Positions 40,101-46,553 of a stretch of DNA of 64,000 nt are shown here, piece by piece. Under the pieces are notes generated by a model, which was not told the DNA's origin, did no database searches, and worked only from the letters and a program-made list of their open reading frames with translations. The position numbers and the translations under genes are program-made. Within the stretch, counting starts at the first letter, position 1. Each line of letters starts with the position of its first letter. Source of the DNA: Lingula anatina (lineage: Eukaryota > Brachiopoda > Lingulata > Lingulida > Lingulidae); contig NW_019776035.1 of assembly GCF_001039355.2 (NCBI RefSeq), positions 599,678 through 663,677 on the forward strand. Reading direction: 5' to 3'.

Positions 40101-43100
40101 TCTAGGGTTAAAGAGCAGTGCTGTTAAAAACTTCCATTTGATAAAAACAGTTCCCTTTGAAGAAGAAGCTCACCATTCAACTTTTCAATTCATTATATCA
40201 TTTTCCTTTTTCAAAACACCAAACAGAACAAGCTAAGGTAACAATACTACCTAATACTACGTACCTAAGAAAAAGGTCACATACCTTGCTAAAATCCAGG
40301 CAGCCCTTTAATCTCAAATCTTTTAATTCTCAACATTTAACTTTTCCTAATGCATTTTGTCAGCAAAAGTCAGCTGTACTCATCCCACCTGGGACAGCGA
40401 CCCCATAATTAATGTGATAGAAGGTCTGCGTACTTTTGGAATATCTCGGTATTAATCAAGGCAGGCAGGTCCATTAGGACTCCCCAAGTCTATAGGGATG
40501 ATTCTCACTGGCATTAACCTCATATCTACATTGCATCTATACAGAATGCCCAAAGAATCATAGGACAATTAATAAACTTAAAAGTATAATAGACCATGAA
40601 ATCTATTCATCAATGTTTGTATTTCCAGTCAAGTTATAAAAGGCTAGCTAAGGATCTGTCTCTCAGGAGACTGATTTATCATTTCTAACCATGAAAGGCC
40701 AATCTAATCACTATTTTCCCTGCCCAACATCACTGTGATGCCAATGGGGTAAAGCTTTGCATAGGATCTCAACAGACTGTGTGAATATCATTTCTAACCA
40801 TAAAAAGGCAATCTAATCACTTTGTCATACCACAAAATATTATGGCAATGCAAATGAGGTAAAGCTTTACCTATGGGTTAATCTAAGCAGACTGTGTCAT
40901 TATCACTTCTTAAAATAAAAATTTAATTGACTTTTACATCTCGTCGAACAACCTATCAATGGGGTAGGCCTAAATGTGGCTCATCTATTTGGCCATTGAT
41001 TAGAAGTTGCTTCCAGCTGAGGATCTTCAGGAGCTCGTAAAAATTCATGGTGAGGAGGAAATGATTTCTGAAAATTTGGTAGTTTATGCAGGCACTTTTG
41101 AACAAGATATATATATCATGTCTGGGATACCAAATGCTGCACATTTTAATGCATAGGGGGCACATATTTTGTGTCAAAATAGGTGTTGTACATTATAAAC
41201 TACATACAATTATTTACATATGAGCATTAAGAAAATTAGAAAATTTATCAGTTCATCAGTTTAACTTAATAGTTCAAGATTACAGAAAGAGGCTCATTAT
41301 GATAATAGATGACCAAAAAAAAAAAAAAAAAAAACTTAATTTTCACCAAACATAATTTAGAAAGATGATGAAGAGTTGTTTTTTTTTATCATACTATAGC
41401 ATGTGTTACATGTACACAAGACATCAGGGGTTACATTCAACTGAAGAATGGTAAAAATCCTTTTTACCAAGAAGTAATTCACCCCATACACCTTAACAAA
41501 TACCATGCACACTCCGCACATTTTTGTTCGTAACCATACACATTCAGAGGAACTAAATATTGCCTCCTAAAGCAATCTGGTTCTCTGACAATCGGCACAT
41601 TTTGGATCCATTTACATCCAAAAATGTCACTTGTCTGAATCAACAGGGACAAATATCAAAAATGTGTCCCGATAAGGTTACAGTCCCTGGGTTAATGTTG
41701 TGCATGACAGTAAATGAACTCTTCAAATCCAATTTTCTTCCTCTAATCTGATCCTGAGTGCCCCATTAAACAAATGATGTAGAAGGTTCTGAACAGTAGA
41801 CCATCAGTAATCCAATAACTGGAATTGATTTGAGATAGGATTCACAGGCTTCTACATAGGGCATGTTCCAATGTGTGCCAACTTAGACAGGAGAAAGCCT
41901 AAAAGCCATCAGACAAATGAGAGCCTATCATATACCAGTATGATAATTATATAACACAAGCTGGAATGTTTTCATACCATAAGTTTGTGTTTTATATCAG
42001 CTATGATCCATGTACCAAGTTAATGAAACATTTTTAACTTGAAGCCTAATGGTATAATTGTTATTACATAAAGATTTGTGGTACATAAATAACTTGGTGT
42101 ATCTGATACTTAATATTCATATTCCAATATCATGAGATACCACCCTCCTCTGTGCACATGCATGAGTGCATGATTTATCTCTTTCAAATGGTTTGAGTGC
42201 TAAAATCAGATAGATACCAATGCACAGTTAAATTTGCAATATTGTTAATTTGGTATAGTATAAGTTTTTAAGAATGACTGGTCCCCATACCCCACAATAT
42301 CATGCATCTAAAATGCCACCCTTGAAAGTCAAAACCTGCAAGATCAACACAATTTAATCAAGGGGCTTTGCTATGGTGTGAAACAATATTCAAACTTGGC
42401 AATGCTATAAAATAATTTTGCACCAATCATATTCAAATGTGAAGTATTTAGGATGTCTTTTCCTGTCATAAAAAAATACCTGCAACACTACAAAAATGAA
42501 ATCATCTTTGTTATGTTAGCTGGAAAATTTGGTAAAAACCTAATTGTAAAGAAGTAAAAATGAGTATTTTTCAAGATTATGAAACAAATTTCAGAGATCA
42601 GTTCAAAGACCTCAAAACCCAAGCAAAAAAAGCACAGTGCACTTAGATCAAAACATCTTTTAACATAACAACATTTACAAAAACAAAGACTTTAAAGCAT
42701 TCAGTAAATGTGACTAACAAAACTCTAAAATTCCAAAATTCTGAACTTTGAGTTGGAGTTAAGAAAACAAACAAACAAATAAACAAAGAATTTTTTGTAG
42801 TCATGAAGAAAAACCTTCATACCAGTATCAACTTAAAATCTTCAAGCCATTCACTTTGACACAAAAAAAAAAAAAAAAAGTTCCCCTACTACTCACCAAG
42901 AAAACACAATACACCACAAACCTTCAAATTTTGCCAGCAAACTCCTTGGTGTCCAAACCCACAAAAACCACCATGCATTCAGGGTCAATACCATTGATTA
43001 ACAGGCACTTAGCATATCCTATTATTCAAAGTGACAAGATAGTATCATCACTCCCACCAACTACTCCAAGATGTCTGTAGTCCACTGTACCTCATCAATC

Positions 43101-46100
43101 AAAACTGGTCTTAAAGCAGCAGGAGACTTAAAAAAACTTTGGTAAGATTGTCAATGAGAAACATGTTATTTGGTATTAATACTGATTTAATTGGAAGGTC
43201 AGAAAATATCAGGAATACCTCTATTATGTAATCCCATCACCACCACCCTACCCCCAACAAACACACTTACATATACCCCCCCCATCCCAATACACACTCT
43301 CAACACTAACATTTCTGGGTAGGCAGTTTCATCTGTATGAAAGTCTTGTCAAGCAGCAACTTTAAATGCATCTCTACAAACTTTTCCCTTTACTTGGTAC
43401 ACATATTAATGGACTGTGCTGAAGCTGTTTGGGAAAACAATCTCACTTTCACATCCAATAACTAGGGCACTTAACCTGACTATCAAACTCTGACACTTTT
43501 TAATCAGTCAGTATAGCAACCAATTACCAAACTTTTTCAGAGATAAACAAACCACTTCATCTGTACTGACCAACAGCAATGACACCAAAATCGCTTCATT
43601 TAAGAAATATTTTCTGGACAAAATCCACCAGGGAACAGTCAACACATTCATTCATTCATTTAGATATTGATTCAAATTCTAAAGAAGTGAACGCGTGCTG
43701 TGACAGTGTTGAGAGTTCAAGGAGGCAGAATGCCCCTTGGCGCAACTCCTCAACTTCAGATGAACCATGAAATATGAGCAGGAAAAAATTAATTCTGATC
43801 AATTTTTGCATAAACAAGAGGATCCAAGAGACGTTTTCTTAGAGAGAAAGATAGAAAACTTCCACAACACAAACAAGTTAAAGCATAACATTTGAGTAGT
43901 GTATGATTAAATTAATATCTAGAGCAGAACAAATATTGGTGTCAACTTCCACTTTTTTTTTTCGTTATTCTTAGTGTTTGGACAATAAGAAGTATTAGCT
44001 AATGTTAAGGTTTTTGCATAAAGAAAATTATTGTGTGTTATTGTTTAAAAGATTTTAAATGAAACATTTGTTATTAATTATTGTAAAAACAAACCAAAAG
44101 TTAATATCATAGTTGTTTTTAAAAGATTTAAAAAGTTTTGTCTCAAATTAAAGACACACACATGCATGTTATGATGGCACTTTATCAAACCTAATAGGCT
44201 ACAATATCATATCTATCCAAGGAACTCAAATTAAATAAACATTTTCCCTTTTTTTTTTTTTTTCTTTTTTTTTTGCAAATTTAACAAGAGCTGGTATTGT
44301 TTCCTTTTTCTCTCTCTATCTGAACATTGAAAAACAAAAGAAATATCAATGAACATGCCTTATAACACTAATAATAGTAATAAATAAATAATAAATTGTA
44401 AGTAAATTTTAAACAGCATACTTCAAAAAGGAATAGCACTGTAATAATTTCAAAAAGAGGGAATAAAATCTTTGAATTAAGATCAATTCCCCCGCCCCCA
44501 CTTACCTACATGTGCCTTATAGTCATACAATCAATAAAGGATTCTGATCAATTGATCAATGAAAAAAATTAAAATGTAAGTCTTAGTAGGCTAGGGTTTT
44601 CATAGAACCATTTAACTGGCCTAATGATTTTTTAAAAGCTTTTCATATCAAAAGATGGAATTTCTTTGAAAACACTGTTATCATGTACGTCAAAGGATTT
44701 GACTTCAAATTAATTTTTCAGAAACTGTTATCTTGAACGAGTGGATGAGTCCCTGTGCTATATTTGTCGTCTTGACTCTAAGAAATAGTGCAGATGATTG
44801 AGAGTTGATCTTGAACTCAATTAACTAAAAGCAATCCTTAAAGACAAACCACTGGCCTTAAAGACTGACAAATAGCTTCTATGGCAAATGGCATTTACAA
44901 ATTAGGACTCTGGGCTTCATGTACAAAACAGCAACAGAAAGGCATCAGTTTATTTGGATTATATTATAATAAGTTTCTCAAAATATAAGCATTTTTCTCA
45001 GAAACTGACAAAAACAATTACAAAATACTTGAAAATTCAATTTTTTTTCTTCACATTTACTATAAGCTTTCTGGATCACATGTTACAGTCATCAACATTT
45101 GTGCAGTATGCACATTCACTAGCACAGTGAATACCTACAGGCTGTTTCTTTCAGATTTTATGAAAGCTCACCCATCTCACGTCACACACATACACGTACA
45201 TACATGCACACATATATGCATGCATACACATGCCAGGCCCGTAGCCAGCAATTTCAAAAGGGGGGTTCTTTTTATGAAAAAGTGGACCTTTTTCCCTAAA
45301 TACATCATGTACCTAGATCAAATTTTACCCAAAGTGGGCCTTTTCCCAGCAAAAGGGGCGGTTNCCTGCATGCGTACACACACACCACACACTCGCACAC
45401 AAACACATACCCACACATACACTATCATGGAGTTATATGGAATTGAGACTGTTTAGACCTGCCTACTTTTTAACTAAAAATAGCCTACCTTTGCTAAGCC
45501 TAGTAAGAATATTGTAGAAATGAACTATAATTTAGCACCGTTGTCAAATTTTTACAGCTGTATGATCTTTGGGTAAAATTTTACTCTTAATAAATACCCA
45601 TGTAAAGTCTGCCCTGCTTTTTGTTTTATTTAGTTATAATGTCAAGTCCTATGTATACTTTTCTGCCATTGACACTAAGTTGTTGTTATTCTAAACAGAA
45701 TCGTCAAACTATACATGTACAACATGCAAAACAGTATTTCTTATGACTAGACCAGAGGCTAAGACGTCAACTGCAAGGAGTTTTGTGTCATTAGCTAGAT
45801 GACATATAAAACATAGTAAACACATCTCTGGTCTACTTGAATATCAATCATATAATATTTAAGTAAGACTTTATGAGATTTAACAAATATTATTTTGTTT
45901 CAGTCCATCAGATAAAATAATTAACAATTCTACACATTTACACTCTTGAAATTAACTGGTAAGGCTAGAGCTGACAGAAAGAAAAAAACATGAAATTTAG
46001 GTTTATTTTCTAGGTGAATTTTTCAGGAATGGCCCTTATACCATAAAGACCAAGTATAAGGTGTAGTTGTGTTAGTTGTTATTGATGCATTGCATTAACT

Positions 46101-46553
46101 GTCAGTGAAGATTTTTCCCACTGATACCACACTACTTCATAGGTTGTCTTAATTAATCCTATGATGTGGCTATTTATGATCCCTTGCCTGTCACTACTGA
46201 TCAGGGAATTACAAGATAGCCCCTAAACACATTAAAGTCAAGCCCTCATTTTCAGTTTCATTATTCATGCAAAATAGGGGCTTGTTTCTACTTAATACAG
46301 CCACGATAGGATGCACTAGTTGCTCTTATTTGTGATACCTTTTCTTTTCCAGATTTATTTAATACCAGAAAATGAAATACACTACAAAACCTACCCTGTA
46401 TCTGCGCAGGGTCCAGATTGACCGCTTTCTTTTCCTCCTGGGGTTGAAGAGTAGGTCCCTGGAATCCTGCTTTCGTATGGCGTTCTCTGTCCTGTTGGTG
46501 AGACTGTAGGTGGGGTTACTCACACGGAGCATAAAGGGCTCGCCTTTCTCCAT
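1..46553 (-). CDS. Transmembrane adenylyl cyclase, N-terminal half (multi-exon, 3' end outside window)
   Basis: Membrane adenylyl cyclases convert ATP to cAMP at the plasma membrane under G-protein and/or calcium control. The exons, listed separately, encode in order a basic N-terminus, transmembrane cassette 1, a helical linker, catalytic half C1a, the C1b linker and part of transmembrane cassette 2. C1a shows the hallmark motifs FSDIVNFT and [12 protein letters not shown], which hold the two metal-binding Asp residues, and [20 protein letters not shown]. The ATP site also needs C2, which lies beyond base 1. Exon phases agree across all joins I checked. By eye C1a shares features with vertebrate ADCY1/8 and insect Rutabaga, while [11 protein letters not shown] in C1b recalls the ADCY2/4/7 group, so I give no subtype. 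The transmembrane exons appear three times because of assembly redundancy. The class assignment is firm; the subtype is not. Confidence 0.93.
475..555 (-). CDS. Adenylyl cyclase exon p (extracellular loop, cassette 2)
   Basis: 27 codons, phase 0/0. It encodes [20 protein letters not shown] and THCDFAP. The sequon NIT and the two Cys fit the glycosylated extracellular loop found in cassette 2 of membrane cyclases (family knowledge). The acceptor is GGTTTCAG and the donor GTAAGTAC. Confidence 0.88.
954..1088 (-). CDS. Adenylyl cyclase exon o (TM cassette 2)
   Basis: 45 codons, phase 0/0, acceptor AATTTAG and donor GTAAGTAC. It encodes [20 protein letters not shown] followed by a long hydrophobic run ([19 protein letters not shown]). 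These are consecutive membrane helices with a short basic loop. Confidence 0.9.
1248..1332 (-). CDS. Adenylyl cyclase exon n (TM cassette 2)
   Basis: 85 nt; one base completes Arg, then 28 codons of hydrophobic sequence ([20 protein letters not shown]), donor GTAAGT in phase 0. It is a transmembrane helix of cassette 2. Confidence 0.9.
1352..1380. repeat. Pentanucleotide ATCAT repeat
   Basis: Five tandem units of TATCA/ATCAT just upstream (in transcript sense) of cyclase exon n. Confidence 0.85.
1750..1917 (-). CDS. Adenylyl cyclase exon m (start of TM cassette 2)
   Basis: 168 nt, phase 2 to phase 2. It encodes a charged segment ([20 protein letters not shown]), then [20 protein letters not shown], the first helix of the second membrane cassette. 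The final Arg codon is completed by the next exon. Confidence 0.92.
   Translation of the reverse strand, partial: TLVQVRRHECLSSYIPKKPVGARLQQTGRRLIQVLCYLHGCHLCLYGSCTVSAFA
2331..2498. mobile_element. 168-bp MITE, CAGGCCC termini, 5-bp TSD
   Basis: The termini are CAGGCCCATAGCCAG and CTGGCTACGGGCCTG, one mismatch as inverted repeats. They are flanked by direct repeats TATAA at 2326-2330 and 2499-2503. There is no coding capacity. A truncated second copy is at 45234-45363, and a related element is at 56639-56804. A 5-bp target duplication with CAGG ends would fit a hAT-like (hAT5-type) source; that class assignment is inference. Confidence 0.85.
2550..2605 (-). CDS. Adenylyl cyclase micro-exon l (C1b)
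   Basis: A 56-nt exon, phase 0 to phase 2, encoding [18 protein letters not shown]. The assignment rests on good sites (TTTTCAG / GTGATT) and on the exact phase it supplies to the next exon, which needs two bases before it (AG plus A makes Arg). Without it, exons k and m do not join in frame. A MITE ends 51 bases beyond its donor. Confidence 0.75.
2987..3142 (-). CDS. Adenylyl cyclase exon k (C1b linker)
   Basis: 52 codons, phase 0/0, with donor GTAAGC after Thr. It encodes [20 protein letters not shown], the conserved C1b stretch also seen in vertebrate ADCY2/4/7-type enzymes, preceded by a Ser/Thr-rich segment. An internal GTGAAA ten bases earlier is a weaker alternative donor. Confidence 0.85.
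3519..3654 (-). CDS. Adenylyl cyclase exon j (end of C1a)
   Basis: 136 nt; one base completes a Gly codon, then 45 codons ending in phase 0 at donor GTAAGT. It encodes [20 protein letters not shown], then [20 protein letters not shown]. This is the standard C-terminal part of C1a. Confidence 0.95.
3960..4205. mobile_element. Foldback MITE of a dispersed intronic family
   Basis: Long imperfect inverted repeat: the left arm holds GGATCGATCTATCTCC and TCACTAAATTGCTATCA, the right arm TGATAGCAATTTAGTGTGAA and GGATCGATCTAA. The arms cover nearly the whole element. A diverged relative is at 49080-49300. There is no ORF. Ends are approximate. Confidence 0.75.
4312..4470 (-). CDS. Adenylyl cyclase exon i (C1a core)
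   Basis: 159 nt, phase 2 to phase 2. It encodes [19 protein letters not shown], then [20 protein letters not shown] and [13 protein letters not shown]. The run [16 protein letters not shown] is the signature that identifies this gene as a membrane adenylyl cyclase and not a guanylyl cyclase. A foldback MITE lies about 105 bases away on the low-coordinate side. Confidence 0.96.
4781..4908 (-). CDS. Adenylyl cyclase exon h (C1a, second metal Asp)
   Basis: 128 nt, phase 0 to phase 2. It encodes [20 protein letters not shown] and a following helix ending KMIEAI. The Asp at 4873-4875 in LGDCYYC matches the second metal-binding Asp. Both metal ligands are intact, so C1 can play its usual catalytic part. 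Confidence 0.95.
5372..5483 (-). CDS. Adenylyl cyclase exon g (C1a, first metal Asp)
   Basis: 112 nt; the first base completes an AGC Ser codon from either alternative exon. It encodes [20 protein letters not shown] and then [17 protein letters not shown]. The Asp at 5468-5470 corresponds to the first metal-binding Asp of class III cyclases. The acceptor is TTTTCAG and the donor GTATATAC. Confidence 0.95.
5936..6099 (-). CDS. Adenylyl cyclase alternative exon f1 (entry to C1)
   Basis: 164 nt, starting in phase 0 and ending in phase 2 (54 codons plus AG), donor GTACAG. The peptide begins [20 protein letters not shown] and ends [13 protein letters not shown]; the first part is the canonical membrane-cyclase pattern. 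It has a basic insert ([10 protein letters not shown]) absent from f2, containing a possible kinase-type RAS/S site (inference). It joins in frame to [11 protein letters not shown] in the next exon. Confidence 0.9.
6885..7021 (-). CDS. Adenylyl cyclase alternative exon f2 (entry to C1)
   Basis: 137 nt, starting in phase 0 and ending in phase 2 (45 codons plus AG), donor GTACAG. The peptide begins [20 protein letters not shown] and ends [13 protein letters not shown]. It occupies the same place as the exon at 5936-6099, with the same phases and the same donor hexamer, but the sequence and length differ. In membrane cyclases this segment is the helix before C1 plus the first strand leading to the first metal Asp. 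Splicing f2 to f1 would read through five codons to TGA, so a transcript should use only one of them. Confidence 0.85.
7091..7139. repeat. GA microsatellite
   Basis: GAGAGAGAGAGA tract with one T interruption, in the short intron between cyclase exons e and f2, about 70 bases from the f2 acceptor. Confidence 0.9.
8129..8278 (-). CDS. Adenylyl cyclase exon e (last TM helix of cassette 1 and linker)
   Basis: 50 codons, phase 0/0, acceptor CTTTCCAG and donor GTTTGT. It encodes the final hydrophobic segment ([20 protein letters not shown]), then a charged helix rich in Arg and Glu ending [10 protein letters not shown]. This helix is the signalling linker between the membrane and C1. It is followed by a choice of two alternative exons. 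Confidence 0.92.
8967..9323 (-). CDS. Adenylyl cyclase TM exon d, copy in block A1
   Basis: 119 codons, phase 0/0. This copy is physically continuous with the downstream exons (next exon at 8129-8278) and is therefore the one joined to the catalytic part. It encodes cassette 1 helices and ends with a Gln codon (CAG) at donor GTAGGT, joining to [20 protein letters not shown] in the next exon. Confidence 0.92.
10088..10225 (-). CDS. Adenylyl cyclase TM exon c, copy in block A1
   Basis: Third copy of the 46-codon exon ([15 protein letters not shown] plus first transmembrane helix). It matches the A3 copy at a constant offset, with no indel over the whole 1.9-kb block. The block ends at the N at 10728. 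Confidence 0.88.
10868..11224 (-). CDS. Adenylyl cyclase TM exon d, copy in block A2
   Basis: Same 119-codon exon as at 8967-9323 and 20300-20656. The protein appears unchanged; the nucleotide sequence has a few differences. It begins just after the single N at 10728 when read on the plus strand. Confidence 0.88.
11463..13944. mobile_element. 2.48-kb non-autonomous DNA transposon with iterated motif
   Basis: The terminal inverted repeats are 29 bases with one mismatch (11463-11491 and 13916-13944), starting CAGCCATTCC. The flanking direct repeat is CAGA (11459-11462 and 13945-13948). The corresponding places in blocks A1 and A3 lack the element and hold a single related site, so it is polymorphic between haplotypes. 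No ORF above about 61 codons exists, so no transposase is encoded. The interior carries repeated GTWACGGAGGTTAGG motifs, all in one orientation. The superfamily is unclear; the CAGC ends and 4-bp duplication do not fit hAT, mariner or piggyBac. Confidence 0.88.
11650..13557 (+). repeat. Interspersed direct motif CGTWACGGAGGTTAGG, 6-7 copies
   Basis: Copies at 11650, 12010, 12341 (GTAACAGAGGTAAGG), 13180, 13196 (partial, TAACGGACGTAAGG), 13351 and 13541, all on the plus strand. Spacing is irregular, about 170 to 840 bases apart except the adjacent pair at 13180/13196. The sequence between copies is AT-rich and unrelated. I saw no copy outside the element. Confidence 0.85.
14467..14604 (-). CDS. 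Adenylyl cyclase TM exon c, copy in block A2
   Basis: Same 46-codon exon as at 21421-21558, with small nucleotide differences and diverged flanking introns. This is the allele whose c-d intron carries the 2.48-kb element at 11463-13944. Read literally it would add an in-frame repeat to the transcript, but the block structure points to an alternative haplotype placed in tandem. Confidence 0.88.
15610..15850. mobile_element. Foldback MITE, GGGTCCATTCCCAATG termini
   Basis: The left end GGGTCCATTCCCAATG pairs with the right end CATTGGGAATGAGCCC. The internal part has ACCCTCCCTGAATGCA and AAGCTTTT-like text shared with the other family members. The duplicate copy is at 22735-22975 in block B2. 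Confidence 0.75.
18300..18560. mobile_element. Foldback MITE, GGGTTCACAATGAA termini
   Basis: The left end GGGTTCACAATGAA pairs with TTCATTGTAAACACACCC at the right. The interior shares GGCTCTCTGAATGCAATCA and TAACACACCTC with other family members. It lies next to the hairpin at 18586-18881. Its copy in B2 is at 25440-25685. Confidence 0.72.
18586..18881. repeat. Long imperfect hairpin (foldback), block B1
   Basis: The left arm starts CCATTCAGAACAG and includes GATCATATATGGTGGACCC, CTACTAATATGCTGACGGT and CTCCC. The right arm carries GGGAGACCATCAGCGCATTA, GGGTCTGCCATATTTGATC and CTGTTCTGAATTT in the reverse order. Arms of about 130 bases pair with mismatches. The open frames inside are by-products of the palindrome. 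The B2 copy is at 25705-26012. Confidence 0.78.
20300..20656 (-). CDS. Adenylyl cyclase TM exon d, copy in block A3
   Basis: 119 codons, phase 0/0, acceptor TATTCCAG and donor GTAGGTG. It encodes several hydrophobic segments of cassette 1 (for example [19 protein letters not shown] and [17 protein letters not shown]) and ends RFRDYLEYQ. The low-coordinate side of this block starts at the single N at 20161, so the sequence beyond it is an artificial junction. Confidence 0.9.
21421..21558 (-). CDS. Adenylyl cyclase TM exon c, copy in block A3
   Basis: 46 codons, phase 0/0, encoding [15 protein letters not shown] and then a hydrophobic helix ([19 protein letters not shown]), the start of transmembrane cassette 1. 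It lies at exactly +11333 from the copy at 10088-10225 with no visible change, and is one of three copies in the window. Block A3 continues without a break into block B2, so it represents one true haplotype. Confidence 0.9.
22735..22975. mobile_element. Foldback MITE, block B2 copy of 15610-15850
   Basis: Same element in the other copy of block B, with GGGTCCATTCCCAATAAA at the left and CATTGGGAATAAGCCC at the right. It is not an independent insertion. Confidence 0.75.
25440..25685. mobile_element. Foldback MITE, block B2 copy of 18300-18560
   Basis: Allelic-type copy with the same ends (GGGTTCACAATGAA and TTCATTGTAAACACACCC) and several internal indels. It is not an independent insertion. 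Confidence 0.72.
25705..26012. repeat. Long imperfect hairpin, block B2 copy
   Basis: Second copy of the hairpin, with substitutions in both arms; for example GGACGCTATATG replaces GGACCCTATATG. Pairing is preserved overall. Confidence 0.75.
27275..27630. mobile_element. Foldback MITE split by a nested palindrome
   Basis: The left part (CCCAATGAATTTATCAG, TAGATTGATCCAACTT, TGAATGCAATCA) pairs with the right part (GATTGCATTCAGTGAG, TTGATCTAACTAGGCTGA, TTTCATTG). The 137-bp palindrome at 27421-27557 sits between the arms. The block C2 copy is at 30365-30735. Confidence 0.72.
27421..27557. mobile_element. 137-bp palindromic MITE nested in a foldback element
   Basis: The arms begin GGCCCCGTAACTCGAAAGCA and end with its exact reverse complement; pairing continues through GCAATGCG-type text. 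In the C2 copy (30511-30657) the element is flanked by CTG on both sides; in C1 by CTA and CTG. This suggests a 3-bp target duplication. No ORF. Confidence 0.8.
29471..29554. repeat. 21-bp minisatellite, 4 units (block C1)
   Basis: Four consecutive 21-base units of the pattern TTCCAATCANGAGTCAATTAA (variation mainly in the last two). It accounts for the periodic S-Q-L-I-P-I pattern of the overlapping open frame, which is therefore not evidence of a gene. The second copy is at 32559-32642. Confidence 0.85.
30511..30657. mobile_element. Palindromic MITE, block C2 copy
   Basis: Copy of the 27421-27557 element, 147 bases, with an extra AGGCTAGT-type segment in the centre and several substitutions. 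Flanked by CTG at 30508-30510 and 30658-30660. Confidence 0.8.
32559..32642. repeat. 21-bp minisatellite, 4 units (block C2)
   Basis: Copy of the 29471-29554 array in block C2, with unit count unchanged and one or two base differences. Confidence 0.85.
34290..34440. mobile_element. Half copy of the foldback MITE family
   Basis: The left half only: GGGCCCATTCCCAATGAAAC, then GGGGACTCTTGCTGAATGCA, CATGCCTCCTCCTGGCATTG and AAAGGCTGGTGA. No matching right arm follows. It lies in single-copy intron sequence, so it is an independent insertion. Confidence 0.65.
35476..35622 (-). CDS. Adenylyl cyclase, exon 2 (basic N-terminal tail)
   Basis: The 49 codons have phase 0 at both ends, with acceptor TCATTAG and donor GTAAGTC. 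The product is rich in Arg and His ([14 protein letters not shown]) followed by [20 protein letters not shown], and joins in frame to [15 protein letters not shown] in the next exon. An RRLS stretch resembles a basophilic kinase site; that is inference only. An internal Met at codon 5 could act as an alternative start if the first exon is skipped. Confidence 0.7.
39645..39885. mobile_element. Foldback MITE, diverged member
   Basis: The left arm (GAGTCTAACTCATGGGGG, GCTGAGTGCAATCAGT, TGACATGCCTCCC) pairs with the right arm (GACTGATTGCACT, CCCACTGAGTTGAACTAG, GAGTGCGCCC). The centre CAGCTAGGGGATACG is like the centres of the 3960 and 49080 copies, linking the two sub-families. Confidence 0.65.
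45234..45363. mobile_element. Truncated second copy of the CAGGCCC MITE
   Basis: It starts CAGGCCCGTAGCCAG and follows the 2331-2498 copy closely for 130 bases, then stops at the single N at 45364. Both sides are short CA/TG-rich repeats, and the right inverted terminus is missing. The truncation coincides with the N, so it is most likely an assembly gap. Confidence 0.8.
46395..46553 (-). CDS. Adenylyl cyclase, first coding exon
   Basis: This exon encodes 53 residues from an ATG at 46553 with an in-frame TAA three codons upstream, so the start is well placed. It ends in phase 0 at donor GTAGGT. The product is very basic ([15 protein letters not shown] near the end) with no membrane segment, as expected for a cytoplasmic N-terminal tail. 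A possible acceptor (TTCACAG) lies 8 bases upstream of the ATG, so the 5' UTR may continue in an upstream exon that I cannot identify. Linkage to the cyclase rests on strand, phase and position, since N-terminal tails are poorly conserved. Confidence 0.6.

Larger units (their letters stand above)
35623..46394. other. First cyclase intron, non-coding
   Basis: About 10.8 kb of AT-rich sequence between the two N-terminal exons. I see one diverged foldback MITE (39645-39885), a truncated CAGGCCC MITE at 45234, homopolymer tracts (for example T at 38829-38849 and C at 39352-39363) and CA-rich simple sequence near 45180-45420. No exon with convincing splice sites and conserved protein was found. 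Confidence 0.7.
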